Shown here one piece after another: positions 9,131 through 19,087 of a DNA stretch of 30,244 bases (its first letter is position 1; each line of letters opens with the position of its first letter). The stretch is taken from positions 1-30,244 of the IMG/VR virus record IMGVR_UViG_3300035698_017805, one strand, 5' to 3'. The stretch comes from a virus. Under the pieces are notes generated by a model. That model was not told the origin of the DNA. It worked only from the letters and a program-made list of their open reading frames with translations, and searched no databases. A program made the position numbers and the translations under genes.

Positions 9131-12100
9131 TATGCTCTCCCTTGTGCTGTTTTCATTTCTAAAATAAAACTATCCATTGTCATACCATTACCTTCAAACG
9201 GGCCAAACTCTTTTCCACCCAGACTAAAATTAAGCTGATGTTTAACAACACTTCCTATGTCTGTGGCTTTCTGAGCAATACCACCAGAGGCCATTAAACC
9301 ATCAGGAATACGTATGTTACCCAAAGCATTATTTAGGTTAGATTGTAATACAGCACCACCTTCAGCAAACTTAGGAATACGTAGTTTGCCGGCATTTAAA
9401 AGATCAAGCCAACCAACACCAAACTTTTTAACAGCCGATTTCTTCAGTACGTACTCCCCTTTCATTAACATAGCTGGAACATCATCTTTATTACCATCAC
9501 CGGGAATATGTTGTTGTACCCGTTTAAAATTAGGGGCCACATTTCCACCTGTAGCATAACGTCTGGCAAGCTGTGTAGTTCTCCTTTGCTGATCTTCAAA
9601 CTCCCATGCTTTTTTAGAAGCTTCAGCCTCCTGTTTATTTTCAGCTATAAGGCGAGCTTCGGAAGCCCTGTACTCATCTTCAAGTGTCTTGAGATCGTAC
9701 TGAAGATTAGTTGTCAGGTCTGTTATATCCTTAGCAGTATGCTCTTGTATAACACTTCTGGAATCTTCTGATTCAAGGTATATGTTTGCTGTCTGATCAT
9801 CTGAATCTCTATTTGAATCAAACACACCACTATCACGGGCTGATCTGGCAGAATTTACACTGGTCTTGTTTGCTAAGGTCAATTTGGCTAATTCTTTAGC
9901 ATGGTCTGTTTCTGCTCTGTCATCTGCCTTATCATAAGCGGCTTCAGCTTTTGAATTAATTTTATTACCAGAAGATATTTGTTTATCCAGATCCTTAATC
10001 TCACTTTTTACACCTGGCAAAATCTCTATGGCATCGTACATCCTTTGCATAACCCTATTATAATTCGCAAAACCAGATGATCCATAAGCGGCAGGTTTTG
10101 CTCTCTTAGCCTGAAAGATTAGTTGATCCAAATCTTTCTTATATTTCTCAGCCTTTCTTTTATCCCTATTTAATTGTTTCTCTTCTGTGTTCCATGTTTT
10201 ATCTTCTTCTTTCCATTCAGCCTTTAATAAATCCTGTGCTGAATCAAGATCCATTTGCAGTTGTTTCTTTTCTGCCTTAAATTCATCATTAAGTTCCTCA
10301 ATGGCAGATTCCATCTCTTCTTTCAAGGCTTCTAATGAAGACGCTAATTCTTCCTGTACCTTTAAAAGTTCTAATTGTTCTTCCCTTAAAACTTCAGCAT
10401 ACTCAAAATCTTCATCAGCATTAGCCTGCTCAATGGCTTTATCATACTCCCTATTAATAAGATCTTTATCAATGGTGAATGTGTTATTGAGATCCGTCTT
10501 ATCAAGACCTAATCTGCTAAGTCTATCGGCTGTAGATTTTTCTCTTTCTGCTTTTATCTGTTTTGCTTCTAAGGCATCATCAGCCTTATCTGAAGCCATC
10601 TGTCTGGCTATCTCAGCATCATTCTCCGCTTTCTCTCTGGCTATCTCTGCGGCTTCTTCAGCCTGCTCTGCGGCCAACTCTGCGGCCAACTCTCTGGCAT
10701 CATCTGCGGTTGAATCATACTCATAATCGGAATCAGAAAGGGATGAATAATCAGAACCAGAATCACCGGCGGCATCTCTCAAAGCCTGTTCCTTGAGTGC
10801 TTGCAATCTCCGTTGTTTTTCTCTTTCTCTTTCAAGTTGTTCTTTTTTCCAAGCTGACAACCTCGCCATTACAGAACCACCCATCGCAAAATGAGGAACT
10901 TCTTCACTTTGAGCATTTCTTACTGGAGCAAGATCATTGGAGAAACCTAAGGGGTTCAAGAAGAAATCAATTTTCTTTTTTATGTTCCCAACTACCCCAC
11001 CTTTAGCAAAAGCGGGTGCGGCTTCAGCGACACCATTACTTACACTCTCCTTGACATTATTAAGTGTTTCCAATAAAGGGACTCCCAATTTATCAACAGC
11101 AGATTTCTTTATAACATATTCACCTTTAGTAAGCATTGCAGGAACATCATCTCTCTGACCAGTCCCGGCACTGATGAATGGTCTTATAAGTTTCTTGAAA
11201 ACCTTTCCACCTTTAGCAAAATTGGAGTAGTTGTTTTCGGAGAGTTCATCATCATACTGAGAACTTCTGATTTTATACTCATCCTCAAGTGCCTTTAGAT
11301 CTGATTTGAAATTAAACTTTAGTTCATCTATTGTATTTTCAACATTATCCTCAACACTTTCTAATTCGTTTTTCCTGGCATACTTGGTGATGTCTGTATC
11401 TTTGTCAGCTTCCCTCTTGGTTGTAGAGACATCCAATTTATTAGTTACTATAACTCGTTTAGTTGAAACCTTGTTTTCTTTTGTTGCTTCAGACAGATCA
11501 TCGGAGTATTCTTTTTTAACAACATTGAATTCTGAATCCTGTTTCCTCTTTTCTGCCAAGTATTCTTTTTTTAAATCCTTTGCATTTTGCTTTAACTCTT
11601 TTATTTCCTCTTTCTTTGCTGGCATTGCTCTCAAACCTTGACCAACCTTAGCCATATGTCTATTGTAGGCATTGATAACAGACATACCGCCACCTTTAAA
11701 TACTTTACCTTTGGTCTGTGCTATTGATTCCATGTCTTGATATTCATGCTCAAGAATGTTTAACTCTTTTCTCATTCCTGCTTTTTGATCATTATAATCA
11801 CCGGATAAATTTTTCTTACCATCTTTAATATTAGAATTAGATGTATCCAGTTCATCACCTAACATATTTTTTGTATCTTTATATTCACTATTCAAGCTAC
11901 TTAACTCAGCCTTTAATTCAGCCTTTAAAGTAGCAAGAGTAGTTTCTAACTCTTTGGCTATAAAAGTGAGGTCTAATTGTTCTTCTCTAAGGACTTGTGC
12001 TTTATCATAATCACCTTCGTCTTCAGCTTGTTCGATAGCTTTTCCATAATCACCATTGATGACATTTCTATCTATTTCAAAATCACGTTTCAAGGCTTCT

Positions 12101-15100
12101 TTGTCAGCTTGTATTCTTTTAGCTTCAAGTCTTGATTCCTCAATGAGTTCAGCTTTTCTTTCAGATTCTTCCTCTGCCCTCTCACGTAATCTTTCAGCCT
12201 CTTGGTAAGCTCTCTCTTCTTCCTTTACAGTTTTAGCATAGGCTCTCTCTTCTGCCCTTACAGCCGCCTCCATTTCTCTTTCCTGACGTTTCTCGGCGGC
12301 ATTTCTGGCTCTCTCTGCTTTAGCTTCAGCTTCCCTTTTAGCTCTCTCTGCTTTAAGATCAGCTATCCTTTGAGCTTCTATTTTAGCTCCTACTATACCA
12401 CCAGAAGCAAAATTCTCTACTTTACTGGAATAATCTCCCATCATATTAGATAATGATTGTATACCCAATGGGGTACCTATATTATCCATTTTAGCTGAAA
12501 CACTATCACTGGAAAACTTATGTTCCACTTTTACATCAGGATTAAGAAAGAGATCAATTTTCTTTTTAATATTATTTAATCCCATTACCTTCGGCATGAG
12601 TTTTAGACTATCAACCATTCCACCTTTTGCAAACTTGGGAATAAATGATTTGGCATTATTATTTAATCTCTCTAATAAGGGTAGTCCCAGTTTATCGACT
12701 GCTGATTTTTTGATAACATACTCACCTTTGGTAAGCATTGCGGGAACGTCATCTCTCTGCCCACTACCTGCACTTATAAACGGTCTTACTAATCTCCTAT
12801 ATACAGAACCTCCGGTTGCAAACCTTGCTACTCTTCCACCTTTACTATACTGGGCATCCGCAGAAATAGTAACTTTTTTATTTCTTATTTTAGCAATAGC
12901 CCTTGCTAATCTAAGGACATCCCTAATACCTTTTACATCTGCGACAATATCTACATTTTTACTTACTACACTGGAGATGGCTGATGCTAAAGAGTTTACA
13001 AATGATTCGCCTTTTACATCAACATCAACATCCTCGTCTACACTATCTATTTGATCCATTGACTTGTTTATACCTTCTACGTCAATAGATCCTACTGTTT
13101 TTACAGAAACTATAGCACTTTTATCCTCAACTGCATGGGATGAAACAAGTAGATCATCCACATCATCTTTGCCTTCTACAGTTACACCATAGGTGGCTTC
13201 TTTATCTACAATTTCGTGAGAAGTTACAAGCAAATCATCAACATTGGCTTTCCCTACAACTTCTGCTGTTATTGTGGAATCCACATCTTCAATTTCACTG
13301 GAAATGGCCACAAGGTCAGCTACACTCTCTTCACCTTTAACCATTGCTGTAATAATTGAATCTATATCTTCAATCTCATCAGATATGGCTACCAGGTCTT
13401 CTACATCACTCGTTCCTTCAACATTTACATCATAAGTGGTGTCTTTATCTACAATTTCATCTGCGATAGCTACAAGATCTTCTACTTTCTCCTGTCCATT
13501 TACGGAAACTTCATAAGAAGCTTCTGCTTTTATAGGTGGAATCAAAGCTTCTATTTTTGCTTTCTCAGCTTCAGAATCTTGAACTTCTAATTCTGTCTGG
13601 ATGGTTACTTCTTCAGGTACTTCATCATAAAATGGCTTCATGTCAGGAGTATTTATCCTAATCACTACACCATCATCAAAAACCTGAGTTAACTGCCCAA
13701 ATTGATCTTTAACAATTTTAAAAGCAGGTTCAGCAGATTCAGAAATTCCATCAAATATGGCTTTCCCATTTTCCCTTGCTGAATTAGCCATTTGTTTCGT
13801 AGCGTTTCTTTCAGCATCCGTTAAATCTGTGAATACCTTTATTCCGTTTTCTTCAATAACTCTAAAACCGTTTTCAGCAATTTCCCATATTTGTTTTTGA
13901 GTTTCAGAGATAGCCTCTTTATTTGCATTTAATACAGTTTTTGTAGAATCAACGGAAACTATATTTCTTTCCTGTATCTTTTTACTTTCTTGATCAATTA
14001 AATTCTCTTTATAATCAGAAACCTCTTTGGCTATCTTCTTAATTTCTTCACCTTCTTGTTTTGCCAGATCAGAGGCAGATGAAGATGAAGCATTATTTGA
14101 TGAAGTGCCACCTGCTATTTGTGTTTTTTCAATTTCTACTTTTTCTTGTAATTTCACAATCTCTTTTTCAAGATCATCCATTACTGCTTTGTGTCTTTTA
14201 GCTTCCTCAGTAAGAGCTGTTTTGTTAACCTTTACATAAGCGGCTTCTTGTTCATTGGAGGCTTCTTTAATACGAGTTAATTTTAAATCATGAGCAGATT
14301 GAAGGTCTTCTTTTTTACCTTCACTTTTGGTTTCTTCTTCTTTCCTTGCTTTTACAGCTTTAGCTACAGCTTCCTCAGCCTCTTTCTTTAAAATAAGTTC
14401 TTCAATCTCACCTTCAATATTTCTGGCTTTCTTTAAAGCCTTTTCTGCTTTTTCGATATTACTAATAGCTGTACGTTCATTTTCAAGACCTGATGCAAGA
14501 GTTTGTGCTTGTTCAATAAGATCTACACCTTGGGCAAGTTTCTGTTTGTCTTGTTCAGCTTCAGCTTGTGCTATGAGTTTAGAACCCTCAGAGAATTTTT
14601 CTTTCATAGCTTTTCTGTTACTGTTATTTACTTGCTCTTCCGTCATGCTCTTTTGACGTATGGCTCTTATCTGATCTTCTGCATCTCCCTCAATCCCTAA
14701 TATGTCTGCGGCAGTTTCTTGCTTGTTTTTTAAAGTCTTTTTAGCTATCTTCTTTAAATCTTCAGCCAGTTTTTCATTTATTTTTTTAATTTTTTCAGCG
14801 AGGGCTTCTTCTATCTTTTCTACCTTTAAGGCGTAACTTTCATTTTCTTTTCTTCTGGCCTTAAATGATTTCTTTTCATTTTTTTCAAGAGAATCGGTTA
14901 ATTTAGTATTTGATTTTTTAATGACATCTGCATTTTTATCATTCTCAGTTACCCTCTTTTTTTCAATACTAATAATTTCATCAACACTCTTTTGAATTTC
15001 CTGATTATGTGCTGAATTATATTTTTCAAGTTCCTGATAATATTTCTTCTCTGCGGCCAAGGCAATTTTGTGCCTTTTTTCATAATCATCTGCATCATTC

Positions 15101-18100
15101 TCTTTATTGGCAGATTTAAAATATACTTTAGCGGCTACTAATAATTCTTTATAGAAATTTAAAGTTGATTTCTTTTTGGAGTCTTCACCTTCTTTGTATG
15201 TTATGTCACTCTTTGTAACAAGGGCATCTATTTTTGATAAAGATTCAGCATGAGCAGTTTCTTTTTTTCTTAGAGATTCTTCATAAGCCTTTTCCTGACT
15301 AAGAGTATTTTCGGGTCTATCTTCTTCTAATCTCTTAATTGTTTCCAAGAAATCATTATGTGCTTTAGCTTTAGCTTTATTTAAAGCATCAGTATTTTTT
15401 AAGATACTTCCCGAAATATTATTTTGCTGAACTTCATAGGCTTTTAATTCAGATTCAAATTTTTCAGTGAGAATAGCTGATTCACTGGAATTTATTTCAT
15501 CTTGAAAAGCAAAAGCTTTAAGAGTTAATTCCCTTTTTTTCCTATCATATTTTTCATAAGCTTCTGTTTTTTCTTTTTCATTCCCTTGAGCGGCCGAAAC
15601 CTCTGTATTCTTTGTTTCTTCTATTTGTTTTAATTTTGCAATAAATCCTAACTTCCTACTCTCAAACCCCTGTAATTCTACAATATTTATTTTCTCTTGT
15701 AGACCTTTGTGGTCTTTAAGAGATTTGGTTAAGTTAGTTAAGTATTTAGGATCTTTATCAGTATCCCATTTTTCTATTATGTTTGTGAATGTAACGTCAT
15801 TCACTTTTTTGAGTATTTTAAGATGTTCAATGATACCCTCTAATTCCATCCCAGTGTACTTTGATTCCTTGGCAAGGTCTATTATAGCCTTTAGAGGTTG
15901 ATCTAAACTAATATCATTAGAAGCAATTAAAACGTCAGCCCAACCTTTGGTTGATACATTTAAAGTTTCAAAACCTTCTTTTAGAGTTTCTTGCTGTCTA
16001 TTTAACTTTAGACCTGACCAAGAATTTACAGTGTTCTGAAATTCTTTAAAGGATACTTCATTATTACTAATTGCCTTTGAAAAGTCGAATGCATCTGTTA
16101 TTGAATCATCTATAGACCAATTTAACAATTCATCCATAATTTTATTCAAATTTCTGGTGGCAAAATCAGTTTGTTTGGTGATAAATTTAGTGGCTTCTTC
16201 CAATGCAGTTGCAAGCTCTATTTTTTTCAACGCATTCAACTTATCAACAACTAAAGTTAAAGCTTCACCTTGGTCTTTTAATTTACCAGTTAAAGGATCT
16301 ATTTGGTTGGCGGCATTTAAAGCTTCTGTTGATACTGATCCAAATTTAGAAGCCAGATCATGTAAGTCTGTCCTTAATGATAAACTTCGTTGTATTAATT
16401 CTTTTGATCCCACAGAAAGATTTGCTGTGGACTCCATATAATTTTGAACTTTCTTAATTGCTCCTTGGTAAGCATCAGCCATACCTCGGGCGGCATTTGC
16501 GGCATCTGTTGTTGCATCTTTTAAGATATAAAACACACCTGCAATAGCACCTACGGCTATTGCGGCAGGTACAAGGATAGCAAGGGAAGCTATTAATATT
16601 TTTGTGGCTGAGGCTGTTCCAAGTAAAGCAAAATCTACAGCAAGCAATTCTGCTATAAGGGAACCAAATATAGAAGCGGCAAGTAGTGCTTTTAATTTTA
16701 AGAATGCAAGAGTTAATCCACCTACTATAACTGTAAAGGCTGATATTTTTATTATTACAGCACCTACAGAGCTATTTGCCAAGTAGGTCATTACATCAAC
16801 AACCTTTCTTGCCAAATCAATAAATAGTTTCATAACACCACTTGCACCACCTTCTCCTATGGCAACTGCAAACAATCCTACTTTATCTTTTAAATTCTTG
16901 AAGGATACTCCAAGACCTTCCATCTGAGTTGCGGCCATTCTTGCGGCTGTTCCAGTATCCCCTACAGTAGCTAACATGCTTTGAAAAGAACCTGTTGAAG
17001 ATGATAAAGCTAAGGCGGCTGAGGCTCCTCTTTTTCCAAAAACATCAAAAGCTACTGATGCATCATTTACAACTAAACCTAAATTTTGAATAACTTTGCT
17101 GTAACTTGTTACTCTTGGGTCAAGTTCTTCTAAAGAAACACCCACATCCATTGCGGCTTCTTTTAATTTCTTAGAAGGATCAATTAATTGAGAGAAAACA
17201 TTCCTTAAACCAGTACCTATGGTACTTGCACGTAAACCATTATTTGCAAGAGTCATCATGGATGCAGACAATTCTTTGAACGATACTCCTGAATCTCTGG
17301 CTACAGGTCCTACATAATTCATTGCTGTTCTGAGTTTATCTACTGTAAGTTTTGATCTATTCACAGCATTTGCAAAAACATCAACTATCTCACTTGACCT
17401 TGTTGCATCAATTCTAAACACCCTCATTGTGGTAGTAACAAGATCCACCGTACTTGCCATTGTTGAAAGTGTACCAGTTGCAAGGTCGGATACTGCTTGC
17501 ATGGTTTCCACTGCTTCTGTTGCAGAAAAACCAGCTTGTCCAATTGTTCTCATGCCCTCTGCTACTTCTGAGGCTGAAAATTTGGTGGAAGAGGCGACTT
17601 CGATTATCTTTTCACCCATTACCCCTACTTCGTACTCAGTAGCACCAGTAATGGCTTGCAGGTCTTTCAAAGCCTGATCATACTCTATAATGGATGTTAC
17701 TCCCTCACTGAAAGCAGTTCTAATACCTTGTAGGATACTTGAAATTACACGGAATTCAGCAACGGTTCTGAAATTATCTCCAAAACCTCTTACTTTTACA
17801 CCCGCTTTTTCTGCGGCATCTCCAATAGAACCATATGATTGTTTAACTTTATTTGTAGCGGCAGAAGATTTGTCAAAAGCGGCACTTAATTTATTTACAT
17901 CTCTGGCAAATGTTCCGAATGTTGTTAAATTTGTTGATTTTCCAATTTTATTTAAAGATATATTTAACTTGTTTAGTTTATTAGATAATTTATTTAACTC
18001 TAATTCACTTAATTTCTTTATTTGATTTACAAAAGGAGTAATAGAGGCTATTTTTACATCTTTAAGTTTTAAGAGTGAAGCTGTAAAACTTGCAATGTGC

Positions 18101-18729
18101 TTGGGTTGCCCTACTTTATTTAAAAGTTTAAAAGCTTTAGCAACCTTTATTAGTTTGTCAGGACTAGGAATAGTTTTAAGTCCTTGAAGAGACTTAACAA
18201 AAGGTCCAATAGATGCAACAGATGGTATTTTTAGGTTTTTAAGGTTTCCAAGTTCTTTTACATATCCTGCAAGATTCTTGGGTGGACCTACGTCATTTAG
18301 AAGTTTAAAAGCTTTAGCAACGCCTTCCAATTTTTCAGGACCGGGAATACTTTTAAGTCTTTCAAGAGACTTAACAAAAGGTCCAATAGAGGGTACTTTT
18401 AAATCTTTAAATTTTTCAAGCTCTGCTACATACTTTGAAATATCCTTAGGGGGATGTACATCATTTAGAAGTTTTAAGGCTTTAGCAAGACTTTCCAGTT
18501 TTTCAGAACTGGGAATACTTTTAAGCCCTTTTAAGGCCTCAACAGTAGAATTGAGGCCCATGGGTGGTTTTATACTATCCAAAGAAACTTTAAGGTCAGT
18601 CAAAGAAGTCTGAGCTACCTGAACTGATCCCTTTACACCTTCAAAAACGGTACCTAACTCTTTTATGCCTTTACCATCAAGACCTGTTACTTTTACAGCA
18701 ATTTCAACTTTTTTTGTTATGTCGGCCAT
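9130..18729 (-). CDS. Tail tape measure protein (about 3,199 aa), internally repeated
   Basis: It sets tail length and is presumably ejected with the DNA. I place the start at ATG 18729 (MADITKK), because GGAGG lies 5 nt upstream; an in-frame GTG at 18741 is the alternative. Order of parts: three roughly 60-residue repeats (about 45-245); a TP901/PhageMin_Tail-type core (about 310-670); hydrophobic, membrane-like helices (about 650-740); a very long Lys/Glu coiled coil (about 740-1640); about eight beta units of 27 residues (1739-1960); then a C-terminal third with three copies of a DDVPAMLxKGEYVxKKSAV motif (near 1990, 2524 and 3078) separated by coiled coils. That motif is known from tape measure C-termini, usually once. 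No lysozyme or peptidase domain is seen. The stop is coupled (TAATG) to the next gene. The protein is exceptionally long for the family. Confidence 0.95.
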   Translation of the reverse strand: MADITKKVEIAVKVTGLDGKGIKELGTVFEGVKGSVQVAQTSLTDLKVSLDSIKPPMGLNSTVEALKGLKSIPSSEKLESLAKALKLLNDVHPPKDISKYVAELEKFKDLKVPSIGPFVKSLERLKSIPGPEKLEGVAKAFKLLNDVGPPKNLAGYVKELGNLKNLKIPSVASIGPFVKSLQGLKTIPSPDKLIKVAKAFKLLNKVGQPKHIASFTASLLKLKDVKIASITPFVNQIKKLSELELNKLSNKLNKLNISLNKIGKSTNLTTFGTFARDVNKLSAAFDKSSAATNKVKQSYGSIGDAAEKAGVKVRGFGDNFRTVAEFRVISSILQGIRTAFSEGVTSIIEYDQALKDLQAITGATEYEVGVMGEKIIEVASSTKFSASEVAEGMRTIGQAGFSATEAVETMQAVSDLATGTLSTMASTVDLVTTTMRVFRIDATRSSEIVDVFANAVNRSKLTVDKLRTAMNYVGPVARDSGVSFKELSASMMTLANNGLRASTIGTGLRNVFSQLIDPSKKLKEAAMDVGVSLEELDPRVTSYSKVIQNLGLVVNDASVAFDVFGKRGASAALALSSSTGSFQSMLATVGDTGTAARMAATQMEGLGVSFKNLKDKVGLFAVAIGEGGASGVMKLFIDLARKVVDVMTYLANSSVGAVIIKISAFTVIVGGLTLAFLKLKALLAASIFGSLIAELLAVDFALLGTASATKILIASLAILVPAAIAVGAIAGVFYILKDATTDAANAARGMADAYQGAIKKVQNYMESTANLSVGSKELIQRSLSLRTDLHDLASKFGSVSTEALNAANQIDPLTGKLKDQGEALTLVVDKLNALKKIELATALEEATKFITKQTDFATRNLNKIMDELLNWSIDDSITDAFDFSKAISNNEVSFKEFQNTVNSWSGLKLNRQQETLKEGFETLNVSTKGWADVLIASNDISLDQPLKAIIDLAKESKYTGMELEGIIEHLKILKKVNDVTFTNIIEKWDTDKDPKYLTNLTKSLKDHKGLQEKINIVELQGFESRKLGFIAKLKQIEETKNTEVSAAQGNEKEKTEAYEKYDRKKRELTLKAFAFQDEINSSESAILTEKFESELKAYEVQQNNISGSILKNTDALNKAKAKAHNDFLETIKRLEEDRPENTLSQEKAYEESLRKKETAHAESLSKIDALVTKSDITYKEGEDSKKKSTLNFYKELLVAAKVYFKSANKENDADDYEKRHKIALAAEKKYYQELEKYNSAHNQEIQKSVDEIISIEKKRVTENDKNADVIKKSNTKLTDSLEKNEKKSFKARRKENESYALKVEKIEEALAEKIKKINEKLAEDLKKIAKKTLKNKQETAADILGIEGDAEDQIRAIRQKSMTEEQVNNSNRKAMKEKFSEGSKLIAQAEAEQDKQKLAQGVDLIEQAQTLASGLENERTAISNIEKAEKALKKARNIEGEIEELILKKEAEEAVAKAVKARKEEETKSEGKKEDLQSAHDLKLTRIKEASNEQEAAYVKVNKTALTEEAKRHKAVMDDLEKEIVKLQEKVEIEKTQIAGGTSSNNASSSSASDLAKQEGEEIKKIAKEVSDYKENLIDQESKKIQERNIVSVDSTKTVLNANKEAISETQKQIWEIAENGFRVIEENGIKVFTDLTDAERNATKQMANSARENGKAIFDGISESAEPAFKIVKDQFGQLTQVFDDGVVIRINTPDMKPFYDEVPEEVTIQTELEVQDSEAEKAKIEALIPPIKAEASYEVSVNGQEKVEDLVAIADEIVDKDTTYDVNVEGTSDVEDLVAISDEIEDIDSIITAMVKGEESVADLVAISSEIEDVDSTITAEVVGKANVDDLLVTSHEIVDKEATYGVTVEGKDDVDDLLVSSHAVEDKSAIVSVKTVGSIDVEGINKSMDQIDSVDEDVDVDVKGESFVNSLASAISSVVSKNVDIVADVKGIRDVLRLARAIAKIRNKKVTISADAQYSKGGRVARFATGGSVYRRLVRPFISAGSGQRDDVPAMLTKGEYVIKKSAVDKLGLPLLERLNNNAKSFIPKFAKGGMVDSLKLMPKVMGLNNIKKKIDLFLNPDVKVEHKFSSDSVSAKMDNIGTPLGIQSLSNMMGDYSSKVENFASGGIVGAKIEAQRIADLKAERAKREAEAKAERARNAAEKRQEREMEAAVRAEERAYAKTVKEEERAYQEAERLRERAEEESERKAELIEESRLEAKRIQADKEALKRDFEIDRNVINGDYGKAIEQAEDEGDYDKAQVLREEQLDLTFIAKELETTLATLKAELKAELSSLNSEYKDTKNMLGDELDTSNSNIKDGKKNLSGDYNDQKAGMRKELNILEHEYQDMESIAQTKGKVFKGGGMSVINAYNRHMAKVGQGLRAMPAKKEEIKELKQNAKDLKKEYLAEKRKQDSEFNVVKKEYSDDLSEATKENKVSTKRVIVTNKLDVSTTKREADKDTDITKYARKNELESVEDNVENTIDELKFNFKSDLKALEDEYKIRSSQYDDELSENNYSNFAKGGKVFKKLIRPFISAGTGQRDDVPAMLTKGEYVIKKSAVDKLGVPLLETLNNVKESVSNGVAEAAPAFAKGGVVGNIKKKIDFFLNPLGFSNDLAPVRNAQSEEVPHFAMGGSVMARLSAWKKEQLEREREKQRRLQALKEQALRDAAGDSGSDYSSLSDSDYEYDSTADDARELAAELAAEQAEEAAEIAREKAENDAEIARQMASDKADDALEAKQIKAEREKSTADRLSRLGLDKTDLNNTFTIDKDLINREYDKAIEQANADEDFEYAEVLREEQLELLKVQEELASSLEALKEEMESAIEELNDEFKAEKKQLQMDLDSAQDLLKAEWKEEDKTWNTEEKQLNRDKRKAEKYKKDLDQLIFQAKRAKPAAYGSSGFANYNRVMQRMYDAIEILPGVKSEIKDLDKQISSGNKINSKAEAAYDKADDRAETDHAKELAKLTLANKTSVNSARSARDSGVFDSNRDSDDQTANIYLESEDSRSVIQEHTAKDITDLTTNLQYDLKTLEDEYRASEARLIAENKQEAEASKKAWEFEDQQRRTTQLARRYATGGNVAPNFKRVQQHIPGDGNKDDVPAMLMKGEYVLKKSAVKKFGVGWLDLLNAGKLRIPKFAEGGAVLQSNLNNALGNIRIPDGLMASGGIAQKATDIGSVVKHQLNFSLGGKEFGPFEGNGMTMDSFILEMKTAQGRA
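12850..13515 (-). repeat. About eight 27-residue beta repeats inside the tape measure
   Basis: The encoded repeat has the pattern V-x-V-x-G-x-x-x-V-x-D-L-V-A-I-S-x-E-I-x-D-x-D. The units begin at YEVSVNGQEKVEDLVAIADE, YDVNVEGTSDVEDLVAISDE and TAMVKGEESVADLVAISSE, and decay towards the last unit (VADVKGIRDVLRLARAIAKI). They sit between the long coiled coil and the first GEYV motif. Similar 'x-V-x-G-x-x-x-V-x-x-L' units occur in other tape measure proteins; their role is not known. Confidence 0.75.
18000..18590 (-). repeat. Three roughly 60-codon tandem repeats at the tape measure N-terminus
   Basis: The repeat unit reads L-K-x-I-P-x-x-E-K-L, then A-K-A-x-K-L-L-N-D-V-x-x-P-K, then S-I-x-P-F-V-K-S-L. 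DNA identity is still high: a run beginning GACTTAACAAAAGGTCCAAT (plus-strand reading) is present near 18191 and again near 18369, about 178 bp apart. This suggests recent duplication. The third unit is more diverged (SFTASLLKLKDVKIASITPF). Confidence 0.75.
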
Positions 18730-18730
18730 T

Positions 18731-19087
18731 CTAACCTCCACCCATTCGTTTTTTTAGGCGTTTCCAATCATCCTGTACTTTATCTTTAGGAATCTCCTTC
18801 TTAGCCACACGATCTTTGTAGGTGGGATCTATGCCATTCAAAACATTTAGTAAACCTTCGTATTCCAAATTAGATCCCATCCAAGTTTGTGAGAGTTTTT
18901 CAACCCTCTTGTCCATTTCTGTTAACATTACCGTTTTGAAAAACATACCTATCTCAGATAATGTATACTGTTTAATGCTTGACCACGAATGCCCATTAGC
19001 AATTAGGACTTGGATTGCTGTGGAGATTCCTGTTTTGCCGCTTTCTGGTCTATCAGAGGACGGAAAAGTGTCGTCAAGCTCTTTGAG
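18731..19087 (-). CDS. Tail assembly chaperone, frameshifted 'T' part (G-T fusion)
   Basis: This frame is -1 relative to the upstream chaperone gene and is open from the slippery site to TAG 18731, giving 118 residues. Joined to residues 1-128 of the upstream frame it makes a fusion of about 246 residues, analogous to lambda gpG-T. The extension carries NGHSWSSIKQYTLSEIGMFF, where the 'W-x-x-I-x-x-Y-T-L-x-E-I' pattern is typical of the T-like domain in these chaperones. An internal ATG at 18946 could start a 71-residue product, but the conserved-looking part begins upstream of it, so the fusion is favoured. The gene ends 1 nt before the tape measure start, as expected for a chaperone that binds the tape measure and tail tube during assembly. 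Confidence 0.85.
   Translation of the reverse strand, partial: LKELDDTFPSSDRPESGKTGISTAIQVLIANGHSWSSIKQYTLSEIGMFFKTVMLTEMDKRVEKLSQTWMGSNLEYEGLLNVLNGIDPTYKDRVAKKEIPKDKVQDDWKRLKKRMGGG
18734..18738 (-). promoter_or_regulatory. GGAGG ribosome site that fixes the tape measure start
   Basis: The minus strand reads GGAGG, TTAGA, ATG, placing an ideal site 5 nt before ATG 18729. The in-frame GTG at 18741 contains this GGAGG in its own following codons, so it has no comparable site. I therefore start the protein at the ATG. Confidence 0.75.

Noticed and set aside
10187-10726. Plus-strand 179-codon open frame
   Set aside because: It is the antisense shadow of the Ala/Glu/Lys-rich coiled coil of the tape measure gene. 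It is rich in Ser, Leu and Phe, with no ribosome site or family resemblance. The same holds for the other plus-strand frames.
18731-18946. Separate 71-residue gene starting at ATG 18946
   Set aside because: The T-like domain begins upstream of this ATG in the same frame, and a perfect slippery site links it to the preceding gene. A frameshift product is the better explanation.
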